Source of the DNA: Romanomermis culicivorax | Taxonomy: Eukaryota > Nematoda > Enoplea > Mermithida > Mermithidae | NCBI GenBank assembly: GCA_963922205.1 | Contig: CAWUHX010000010.1 | Coordinates: 1,736,001-1,800,000 of the forward strand | DNA length: 64,000 nucleotides | Direction: 5' to 3' | In this document: positions 1-9,302 of the stretch, piece by piece | Layout: the number at the start of each line of letters is the position of its first letter | Position numbering within the stretch: the stretch's first letter is position 1 | Position numbers and translations under genes: made by a program | The notes under the pieces: generated by a model | The model's input: only the letters and a program-made list of their open reading frames with translations | The model's database searches: none | What the model was told of the DNA's origin: nothing

Positions 1-448
1 TGTGAGCATGGAAATTAAGAATAAATTAAAGCAAGAGGCGTGGCGAAAGAAGCATACAGTAGGCGGAAACAGGTAAGCGAAGCAGCGATTGGTTAGGCGA
101 GCCGACAGAAGCACCACCTTCCGCGACGCCCAGGGAGTGGCCAAAAACATCGTATTTAAAGAGAAGCAAAGTGTGATTTTGATTATTATTATTGTAATTC
201 TCCGTTTTTCGACCCCCGCCCATTTCATTTGCAAGCATTTTGTATCGCGAGTGAGCGTCCTTTTATCAGGAAGCAGTTAAGCTGTTGTTATACTCGCCGC
301 GTTCCCCCCTTTGTTGTGTCGACATCTTAAAGCAGCCATCGATTAGTATTACCCGTATCGCCCCGTATTACACGCCCCGCGCCCCTTTTTGTCCGCCGTA
401 ACGTCCAATTGGATAAAGTAAAGTGCTTCACAAAATCTGGTCGTTACA
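1..448 (+). repeat. Diverged LTR remnant, same family as the LTRs at 20798 and 24122
   Basis: This stretch aligns with the last 410 bases of the LTRs at 20798-21625 and 24122-24948. It shares the AAGCAAGAGGCGTGGCGAAA block, the CGACGCCCAGGGAGTGGCC block and the terminal ATCTGGTCGTTACA at 435-448. It carries many substitutions and small indels, so it is an older copy. The window begins inside it, so a solo LTR cannot be told from the end of a full element. Confidence 0.8.
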
Positions 449-789
449 GGGGTCTCTCCCCCTCTGTTTCCTCTCGCCGGGTTAGCATCAGGGTAAATAC
501 ACGTTAGGATCTCCCAAGAATCGCATCCAGGTAGCCAGGATATACGCAGGCCTAAATAACAACATTTTCATGTAGTGCCCATCGTACATATTCTGTCAAG
601 AAGATTCATGCACGAAAGAATCATGAAATGACGTGAGCAAAGTGGCAGAAAATAGAAAACAGATATTGTAGTGAAAGATGACCAACTGAGGATTAAAAGA
701 GTTGTTTTTTAATCAGATTTTTTTGTCGATTTTCTGTCAATCTGTCTTCTGTGATACCAACAATAATCGGAGATTAGTCTTAATCGGCC
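449..789. other. No gene recognised
   Basis: I see no supported coding region or repeat family here. The first bases, rich in C and T, directly follow the LTR end and could be decayed internal sequence of that element. Confidence 0.4.
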
Positions 790-1176
790 TAGGGCCTGTC
801 ATTCGACCCCAAAGCAAAAAATAATGTGACGGCAATAGCAAAGAGTTAGGTGGAGAAAATGATAACAAATATTCAGAATATGCAACTTATAGTTTGTTTT
901 TTTTGAAATGCTTGTAACCAAAAAAAGATGAAATAAAGTATGCATTGCTTGCTGAATTACCGCGCGTGCGCACAATATACTGTATACAATAAAAAATGCG
1001 GTAATTGAAGTCATTGACGAAATTGAAGGCTCTTTGTTAGGAAAAAAGTTGGAAATTAGAGTAAATTTTCCCACATGGTTCTCATTTAATGAAAAAAATT
1101 CGGGAATCAAGATCGTGATACAATTGGTGTGCTTTGGAAACTTGAAATCTCAAAATCCGGCGCATCGCGCCACAGC
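790..1176 (+). repeat. Old relic of the GAGGAAAAA repeat family
   Basis: The bases around 1070-1172 (GGTTCTCATTTAATGAAAAAAA, then a TCTCAAAATC block, then a CCGGCGC hairpin at about 1157-1172) follow the same order as the copy at 30880-31001. It has no open frame of interest and is a decayed mobile-element fragment. Confidence 0.5.
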
Positions 1177-1183
1177 ACTGGTC

Positions 1184-1515
1184 TATAGAATGCGACAGGG
1201 GCCATTTCATTTTTCAAGAAATTTTGAGAAACCCGATATAATTTTCCGGAAATCAAATGAGTTTCCAAAATCTTATTGACTTTTTCAAAAACTTACCAAG
1301 TTTCTCAAAAAATATATCGGTTTTTTCAAATACTGTCGGAAAAACCTATCGGTTTTTTCAAATACTGTAAGAAAAATTTATCGGTTTTTTCAAAGTGAAA
1401 ACGTATCGGTTTTTTCAATTTGCTAATTTGATTGACTGAAAATCCTAGTCACGTGATGATTGTTGATTGGTCGATAGGCGGCTCTTGTTGTCTTCTGATT
1501 GGCTGGGCAATTATC
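1184..1515 (+). repeat. Left inverted arm with ATCGGTTTTTTCAAA array
   Basis: The outer end reads GAATGCGACAGGGGCCATTT. Inside are four or five copies of ATCGGTTTTTTCAAA (about 1315-1420), then CCTAGTCACGTGATGA and two ATTGG (CCAAT-box-like) motifs. The reverse complement of 20165-20482 has the same blocks in the same order. Confidence 0.75.
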
Positions 1516-1634
1516 TGAACGCCTCCGTACCCTAATTTCCATTGTTATTGGATTCTAGTGACGCGCTGCGCGAAAATTCTCTACAACTTCATTGCAAATG
1601 TTGTTTTTTCCTACACAAATTCTGATATCCATAG

Positions 1635-3112
1635 TGTCACGTGCCGCTCAATTCTCCAACGTCACGTGATCCCGATCATGCCGACATTTTGTTATTTTTT
1701 CATGTTTTGTTTATTACTCGATCATGCTTTCGTTTATTTCATTTTTACACATGCATTTTACGTTCGTTTTTATATTTTTCATGCATTTCTATGTTCCGTT
1801 TTGTTGTAGTTTTATTTCTTTACAAACGCGGGCTACAGTAGGCCCTTTAGCTAAAAACTTCCGCCAGTCGTGCTCCACGAGCACATGGCTATTTTTGGTG
1901 CGCTTCATGCACCTCTTATCATCAAAATTAGTGTCGTTTTTGTTACGCAAAAACGACTAGCTAAGAAGTTTTAGCTAAAGACGTTTATATGCTTAGCATA
2001 GGCACTGCAGCCGGCCTCAGTGCTAAACGCATGTGAACGAAAAATGTCTATGTGCTCATAGGCATCTTCTGCATCGCATCTAGCTGCAGAAGTTAGCTTG
2101 AGCGCCGAGAAACTCCGCCCAAGCTGCAGCTGTAGCCAAACATGTCCTTAAAAGGACATGTTTCTTTAGTTTTTCGCTCATTCTTGGGTTCACCAAGCTT
2201 TCGTCCGGTTGTAACTCCGCGTCCGCCGCCCTTCGTCGAATTTGCATATTTTTATTGTACACCCGTGCGTCCGCCGCCTTACTACCAATAAATTTGCATA
2301 AATTTACCCTTGTTTACTGCGTCCGCTGCTCCCCGCCTACAGTACCCCGCTGCCCATCAGTGCCAGGTGTCCGACCGCCCCGGTTCGTGAATTAAACGTT
2401 GGAGTTTCGCCTCCCGCTCGCTCCCGCTCCCTCCCGCTCGCCGCCGCTCGCCGCCGCTCGCCACTAGGACGCTTTGAGGATCGTATCCCCGCTCCCAGTG
2501 CCAGAAGACCGAAAGCATCCAGGGACTTGCCGCCCGTTGCGTCGTAATCGCTTGAGAAACAGGACTAGGTGAGTCTTCTCAGGGGATTATTGTTATTTGT
2601 GGGTTATTTGTTGGGAAATCCTTCCTAAGTCGGTTTCCCAAGGTTTCCACAGATAAGTAGGGCCTCCACCTCTCAGGTTCGGGCTAGAAGGGGCTGTCTG
2701 GTTCATAATCGGGTCCCATAAATTAGGTCATTTTACGGGTGACCCTGTCCCCACTCTCACTGAGTAGGACTCGGGGATTGTCGCACCTAGCCTGGCAGCG
2801 TTGTCCATTACCCTACAGCAAGACCCCCAAGGACACACATGAGAACCAACTATAGACCTCTCTATAGCCACCATTTGCCAGGTTAGGCCCCAACGCCAAC
2901 TTGGGAAGCCTGGGGAAAATGCCAGTATCCATCAGGAGTCACAGTCTATTACTCACTGTAATAGGATCAATCTGATATGGTTCACCATCAATGTGACGTC
3001 TAAAACACGGTATTACCTGATGAGATACCCAAACCTCCCCAGCTCTCCCAAATCCCCATGTCATACACGTGGCATGGCGAAAAATGTGACATCGATGGCG
3101 TAAAATGTGACA
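1635..3112 (+). repeat. 5' LTR (1478 bp)
   Basis: It is nearly identical to 16460-17924. It has a 13-bp insertion near 2341 that the 3' LTR lacks, and scattered substitutions (for example near 1807, 1957, 2078, 2397, 2632, 2839 and 2945). Ends are TGTCAC and GTGACA. The repeated CTCGC/CCGCTCG stretch at 2410-2462 is a short imperfect tandem. The promoter lies in here, but I cannot place a start site. Confidence 0.95.
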
Positions 3113-3131
3113 TGGCGAGGCTGGAAAATCG
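3113..3131 (+). other. Candidate primer-binding site
   Basis: The bases TGGCGAGGCTGG directly abut the LTR end and start with TGG, as expected for pairing with a tRNA ending in CCA. I could not match it to a specific tRNA. Confidence 0.5.
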
Positions 3132-3480
3132 ACCTTAAGTCTGGCACTCGCCCTTAAGTGCAAAAACTTTACCCTTGGGTCAGAACTACCCCCAGGTCGG
3201 GTCAATTCCCATTTTAAGTCGGACAAGCCCCCTTAAAATCGGGTACTGGCCATCCAATAAGTCAGAGACCCCCCCAAATTCGGGTTTACTGCCTAATGGG
3301 TCGGGAATGTCCCTTATTTTGGATTACCGCTACTGTAGGTCGGATACCTCCCCTCACGTCGCGTGTTATTACTGTAAGTCGGAAATTTTTCCTGTGCCAC
3401 CGAGAGTTATTACTGTAGGTCGGGAATTTATTCCTTAACATCAAATTAAATTACTGTAAGACGGGATTTGCCCTTACAAG
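3130..3480 (+). repeat. Degenerate array of AAGTCGG / TAGGTCGGGA units
   Basis: The words TTAAGTC, GGGTCAG, CAGGTCGGGT, TTTAAGTCGGA, AAATCGGGTA, TGGGTCGGGA, GTAGGTCGGA, GTAAGTCGGA, GTAGGTCGGGA and GTAAGACGGGA recur every 25-50 bases, mostly preceded by ACTGTA or TTA. Spacing is irregular, so this is a motif cluster rather than a clean tandem repeat. Confidence 0.6.
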
Positions 3481-4280
3481 TGATCTAAATGTGATCTATA
3501 TGTGTAAATAATTATCTCATGCGTGTGTATAACCCCCTATGAGTAATAAATTTCCCCTGAGTCGAGTTACTTATCCCCAGAGTCGAGTTATTTGTCCCAG
3601 AGTTGAGTTATATATCGAGTATTCTGTATTTCTCCTCTGATTCATTCTGTACATTCTGCATACTTAATCTGTGTTGTAAACTACCTTATCTGTTTCTTTT
3701 CCCTTATTTCCCCCCCTTCTCTAATCCTGGGTGGTATACTGTAGCCCTCCGGGTGGGTGCCATTACAGTACGCCTGTGCCCATTCCCGTACTGTAACTAC
3801 AGTATACCCATACGCGGGTACTGGTATCACAGCTGTAGGGGTTTACGGCCTCTCCTGGCTGTTGGTGGTCCGTGACCCCATGATACCGTACACCCTCCAC
3901 GTGTGATTCTGGACGTCATACGTGGCTGCGATTTGTTAATTGTGTACAGTATTTTTGTCTGTCGGCGGAAACTGTCGGAATTGCTCACTTTTCCAGCCCC
4001 AAAATTTTACACTGACTGTTTACACATTTAACACGCGTATGTCCAACTCTCGTATTCCCCGTCTTCGGTTGTTTCCCTTCCCTTTCCCTTTCGCGGTCAT
4101 CTGAGCGGTGTCGAAAAAAAAAAAAAAAAAAAAAAATTTTTTTGTTTTTCTGATGCCACCGCTACAGTATGACACCCTTACGTAAGTTTCTCTCTCCTTC
4201 TTCTCTACTTACTGTAAGGTCTGTTTCTTCTACTTTCGGGTTGTTGCATCTAGACCATAGACTTTACGGGTCATGTTCTT

Positions 4281-5318
4281 TGACGTCAGCAACGACAACG
4301 TTACGGGTTGTTGTTGTTGTGTGGTTCAGCCTCACAGATGCAACCACTGACGTCTGCAACAGCCGCTTCACTTGCTGTTGCTTTAAGGGGTGGGTAGCAC
4401 TCCGGGTTCTACTCCTGATGTCAGCAACCGACATTACGTGTTATTGTTTAAGTTAACACTTCCGCAGTAATGACTTCTGATGTCTGCAACAGGTGAAGCC
4501 AACGTTGTTGTAACAGGTTCGGCTGGTTCTCTGCACCCCATCTGTGACGTCAGCAATGGTGACGCACCGTGTCACTATTCAAAGATGTGCAGGTCTTACG
4601 GGTGCCACATCTGACGTCTGCAACAACTGCATCTCATGTCATTGACTTAAGGTGTCAGACCCTTGGTTCCACCTTTTGACGTCAGCAACGGCACCACCAC
4701 GTGATGCTGTATACCGATAGTTGGCTTCAGGGCCCTATTGCTGACATCAGCAATGACAATGTATCATGCTCTCGCAGCAGGAATTGAGGTTACATGATCC
4801 TATTTCTGACGTCTGCAACGGTAACATTACGTGCTACTGCAGGGGTTTGCTGGCCTTAGGCACTCACCCCTGGCGTCTGCAACTGCGACATGATACTTGA
4901 ATACTCTTATCCCAGGCACCTGCAGTCAGCACCAAGGTCATGTGTTGGTTCATACCCCTACCTTTTGACGTCCGCACCAGGTTACTGTCGGCCCTATGAG
5001 TATTCCACTTGAGATGTAGGTGGTTACTGGCGCATGGTCCTATCACCTACCTCTCTTGTCCAAGGGTTTGTGTGTGTCTGGGGGCTGATGCCTGGGAAAC
5101 ATCAGTCCACATACATACACTACCTGAGATGCTCGCTAGCCTGCATACTGATCAGGTTGTCCGCCCGGGTAGCGGCACTGTTGATCAGCACGTGGCTGTT
5201 TTCAAGCTTTAACTGCAGGTTTGAACGAGTTACACTCGGCCTCAGCTGGGTTGGTTGTCTGACTCGGGCAGGCAGCAGACATTTGCAGTCGGTACTGCCT
5301 GTGTCTGACGTCTGCAAG
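4281..5318 (+). repeat. 66-bp-period array of TGACGTC[A/T]GCAAC
   Basis: The motif starts at 4281, 4348, 4416, 4478, 4545, 4612, 4677, 4742, 4807 and 4871, with spacings of 62-68 bp. Weaker copies start at 4966 and 5306. The first seven alternate strictly between GTCAGCAA and GTCTGCAA. The core TGACGTCA is the CRE/ATF palindrome. Between motifs the sequence is mostly divergent, with some TTACG and TTGTTG words shared, so the motif is under more constraint than the spacer. Confidence 0.85.
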
Positions 5319-6855
5319 GGTTCGGCAATCTTCTTGTAAATTTCTTATCTAAATTCACTCATTCTCTTTCATCTCATCGAGCTGTCATACATAGATCTTC
5401 TTTAGTGTCCCCGCCGTAGTAGTGGTTCCCAAGGGACCGCGGCACAGCCTCCGGTTGGGCCTAGAGTGTATAGGACCCCCTGTCATATTACATTCACTCG
5501 AACGCCTTCGTTAACTGGCTTAACGATGCCCGCGCTAGAGTCGCCACTGACCCAGAGTCCGCCTCCGCGGTCCACCCTCTATTAGTCATGTAAGTAATAG
5601 GCACCGTTGAGTCCGCCTCAGCGAAGGTATTGGGTACGCCTCGATACATACTTTACACTCATATTCAATCAGGGACACCTTGTACCCATGATCCCTTAGA
5701 TGTTTTCGGGTGCGCCCTCGAAACATCCAGAGTAATTCATCCTAACTGACTGAGTGTGTCAGAATAGCACCCTTGGTACCCGTGCTCTTCCTCTCTTCTA
5801 CTGTGTGACCTGCGAACCTCACTTCATCTCAGTGATCGGCAAACCCGGCAACCAGCTGTATATAATACTCCTGGAGAGTGTCCGTTCTGTTCGAAATGCG
5901 GGCCCCCGTTTCGGACACGGCTGTAAGTTACTTGCGAATGTCGTCCAACACGGAACCTCCTGTATAGTCCATCTCACTATGCAGAGATCGCAATCGCTCC
6001 TGGCGAGTGAGGCCCGTTGCGTAACTGCGCGACCCCTTTGCGTAACTGGGTTTGTAAATTAGTTTTGTCCCTATTTATTGCTCCCTTTTGAGTTCACTTT
6101 CAGTTGCCCCTGTCCTTTTCACTTTATGCCACTTTATGGGCTACTCCTGGTGAGTAGGATCTTGCCGGCTACGAGTCCGCCTCGCCCCAAGGTTTGTAAA
6201 CTAGTACAGCGGTCGAACCTCCAGGAAAAAATCCCTCCTGAGCGGGTTTATCCGTCATTTATTCCTCGGCAGGAAAAACCGCCTCTTCTCTCCTTTCTAC
6301 ACGATCTTCTGTCCTCTTCAGCTATTCTAATTGCCGGGTCCAGGCCCCAACCCTACATTTTTGGTTGGGATCGATTCCCCCATATCTCAGGCCATGCCTC
6401 TGTCCATCACGGGCGACCAGATAAATTCCCTTCTGCGTCACCCTGATGTACTCTGATCTTACATCTTATAATCCTATTCCATTCTAGCTCCCTTTTCGTG
6501 GTCGCTAGTCTTAAGCTAAACCAAGTTTACGTCACAAACGCCGTCGCGCACGCGTTTCCCGAATTCACGCGCTCTTTCGCCGCGAATTCAAAAGTAGTAC
6601 TCACTTTCATTTTACACAATAGAGACACCCCGTCGTTCCTGCCGTCTCAGTACCCAGCCTGTACAGACCAGTGAGCCGCTCTCTATTCAATTTGACTTAA
6701 TTGCTTCACGGGCAAGGACGTCTGTTCTAACCACCTTACGGGAAAACGAACCCTCGGACATGAAGTCGGAAGCTGATCTCCCTTAACAGATCGAGAACAA
6801 AGTCCAGGCAGCATTTGAGAATGCTCTTGGACCCCTCAACCAAAAGTTAGAGGCC

Positions 6856-9302
6856 ATGAATGGTCGGAGGCACCCTCCCGTGTCCAGCTTTATGGCCCCT
6901 CCCACCTTCTCCGGTGCTTTTGGTGAGTCTATCACCGATTTTATGTCGCATCTTACTCGTTTCTTTACACTCCAGGGTGTAAGCGAAATGGATCATGCGT
7001 ATAAAATCGCCTTTCTGGAGTCATGCCTCACGGGTCCTGCTCTTGCCTCCTACCGGGACTTTAGCAGTAGCACTCCGATACCTACCCGCTACGAAGAGTT
7101 TACGGCTTTTCTACAGAGAGATTTTCCGGTAGGGCGCGACTCTGATCTGCATCAGCAGCTGATCCAAGATCGACTGCAGAAGCCGACAGAGTCCGCGATA
7201 GTCTACCTTGAGCACCTCAAGAGACTATCCAGGGTAGCGTATCCAGATCTCGCGACGGATGTCCGAGATTCTATCATCAAACCTATCTTTCTGCGAGGAC
7301 TGAAGCCGGTCCTCCGAGATAGTATCAAGTTTAGGGAGTTCACGACTCTTGAAGAGACACTCAAGGCAGCCTGTTACGCAGAATCCCAAATCTTTCGGGA
7401 CGAGATCCGGTACACTGCTCCATCTAATGCCGTTTTCTCTTCAGAACCTAAACACGCCGGATATAATCCCGATATGCCTAACAGAAGCACAAACGGTCAT
7501 CAGAGCAACGCTCCAACGTCGTCATCCTCCGCCGATGAGGTTCGCCGCTTGAAACAGGAAATGGCCAGGCTCACGGCCCCCGTAGCGAAGCTCACGGCCC
7601 AGCAACGTGCACCCGCGCCAATCCAACAGACGCCGCCTCCACAGCCGTCGACACCAAATCAGTCCGCCGGGCGACGCTTGTCGGGAGCACACCTTCAAAC
7701 GTGCTCCTTCCACGGACTGTGTACACATAGCGACGCCGACTGCCGGGCCCAGTGTCCCACCGGTGCCGCTCCCGGTAACAACGCCGCTAACGGTGGTCGC
7801 TGTTATTTTTGCCGTACACGTGCCCACCCCACGGACCGATGTGATAGGCCATGCCCTCATTGTCGTCAAGTGCGAGTGCACCGATCAACTGCCTGTCCGC
7901 AGCGCAATCCGGCAAACACGGGTGAGAATGTCTACCAAGATACTGGTTATTCTTCCCAGGGGACAAATGTGCATCATCAAAGAAATGGTTATCACCCTCC
8001 CAACGGGATAGGAAACCAATATCGGCAGCCCATACGCCGCAATAACGCCGTTGGGGCTACCGATGGCCCTCTTCATCCAGATCCTCTTGACCTGGATGAT
8101 GAGGCACTTGCTGAACACCTGACAGATTCTTCACAACAGTGTTATCCTGTCTGCGTAATCAGTATTGGATTTTCAGTGGTCCAAGCAGCCCAGGTACCCG
8201 TACCGATAAATGTATCGGACATACCGCTGCCACCACCACCACCAAAGTATGCGATGCCGGTCACTCTGGACCCCTCGACGACACCGCAGTTTGTTGGCCA
8301 CGCTAACATCCTCGCATCGTATCGCATTCCTAAAATCAAGACTGCCGAGCCAGCTCCAGCCGCAAACACGACGTCTTCGGCGCCACCGGCCCGCATCGTC
8401 CCTCCAGGACCACCACCTTCGATCCCCACGGATTCGGCTATGGAAGTCCTCGACCAGGTCGAGCCCATGAATTTGTCAGGTATACTACCTTCTTCTTCAG
8501 GTGATCCTAGAGTAGGAACCAGAAATCTATCTCAGTCCACGACTCTATCGATTTCTTGTTCACAGCGCCATCGCCCGTCCAAGACGCGATGTTGGCCATC
8601 TGGTCAGTCGACCTGGCCAAGAAATACCCGCATTTGCCGTGGACTCTGCTCAACGAGCCATCGAATGTCGAAGCGCTCACGGCCGCCGACGTCGTGCTTG
8701 CAGCACCCGTCTCAATGCCCCTCTTACGACCCGACATCGCCCGACAGGCACTCGAGTTCATTGCCAATGGGACTATCACCATCTCGCCCGTCGAAAAGTT
8801 CTTATTGGACGGGGAGCCATCCTCGCCTTCAGTCGATGCCGTCCGCCGAGCAGTCGAACAGGCCAGTCGGATCCTCCTGCCTGCTGCCGCCGCTACATCA
8901 CCGGCAACAGCGCCTCCTGTTGCCGCGATATCGCCAATGAAAATGGACATTACTGCTTCCTCGCCCCCGGCCAAGGAACCCGCAAATGATCCTACACCGC
9001 CGGCAACAGCCCAACATACATCGTCGGCAACAGCCCAAGTCAAATCGCCGGCACCAGCCCAAACGACATCTCCGACCGCTGCGACCAAGTCGCCCGTCGT
9101 CGAACACATGGCCGTCGACGAGACCTTACGTCCGGTTAACGAAGATGTCAGCATCGTTGAGGAATCTCCGTTCCCAACGGCAGTCGCCCCACGGTCGCCA
9201 AAAATCGGTATCCTCCGGGAAATCCACCCGTGCGGTGGATTGGTCCTCGATTTCCCCGGCCAGGAACCAATTTCGTCCGACAGCGACGAAGAAGAAATCT
9301 GA
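6856..9302 (+). CDS. gag: Gag polyprotein of the LTR retrotransposon (frame changes near 8480-8565)
   Basis: This is the structural protein of the particle. The 6856 frame has a retrotransposon-gag domain at about residues 15-190 and three Cys/His fingers: a CX2H variant at 283-296, a canonical CX2CX4HX4C knuckle at 316-329, and a CX2CX5HX4C variant at 333-347. Past about 8500 the protein-like reading switches to another frame, which runs to a TGA at 9300-9302 and ends in a Pro/Ala/Thr-rich region and an acidic tail. Removing a GT-AG segment at 8480-8565 (86 nt) connects the two frames; a natural frameshift or an indel could also do so. An in-frame ATG at 6760 is separated from this start by a TAA at 6784, so the true N-terminus may lie upstream. 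Confidence 0.85.
8480..8565 (+). other. Possible 86-nt intron in gag
   Basis: The donor is G|GTATAC and the acceptor is TTCTTGTTCACAG. The length is 2 modulo 3, exactly the shift needed to join the upstream gag frame to the frame open to 9302. Both frames look protein-like only on their own side of it. The alternative is a frameshift in the overlap between about 8511 and 8560. Confidence 0.45.

Larger units (their letters stand above)
3113..6855 (+). other. 3.7-kb untranslated leader of the retrotransposon
   Basis: No convincing protein frame is present, and many short ATG-initiated frames precede gag. It contains the AAGTCGG-type repeats (3130-3480), a homopolymer block (23 or so A then T, about 4117-4143), the TGACGTC array (4281-5318) and then unremarkable sequence to gag. 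A leader this long with so many upstream ATGs suggests that the gag message is spliced. A TCTCCCTTAACAG acceptor-like site ends at 6789. Confidence 0.6.

Noticed and set aside
1558..1960. Short Phe/Tyr-rich frames in the LTR, repeated at 16388-16785
   Set aside because: They occur only because the LTR is duplicated. The translations are low complexity and lack any family feature.
4281..4890. CRISPR-like regular spacing
   Set aside because: The repeated part is only 13 bp and degenerate, spacers share words, and the DNA is an animal retroelement.
7522..9154. Several frames of 77-215 codons on the minus strand and in other plus frames over gag
   Set aside because: They are GC-rich shadows of the gag reading, Ala/Gly/Arg-biased and without motifs.
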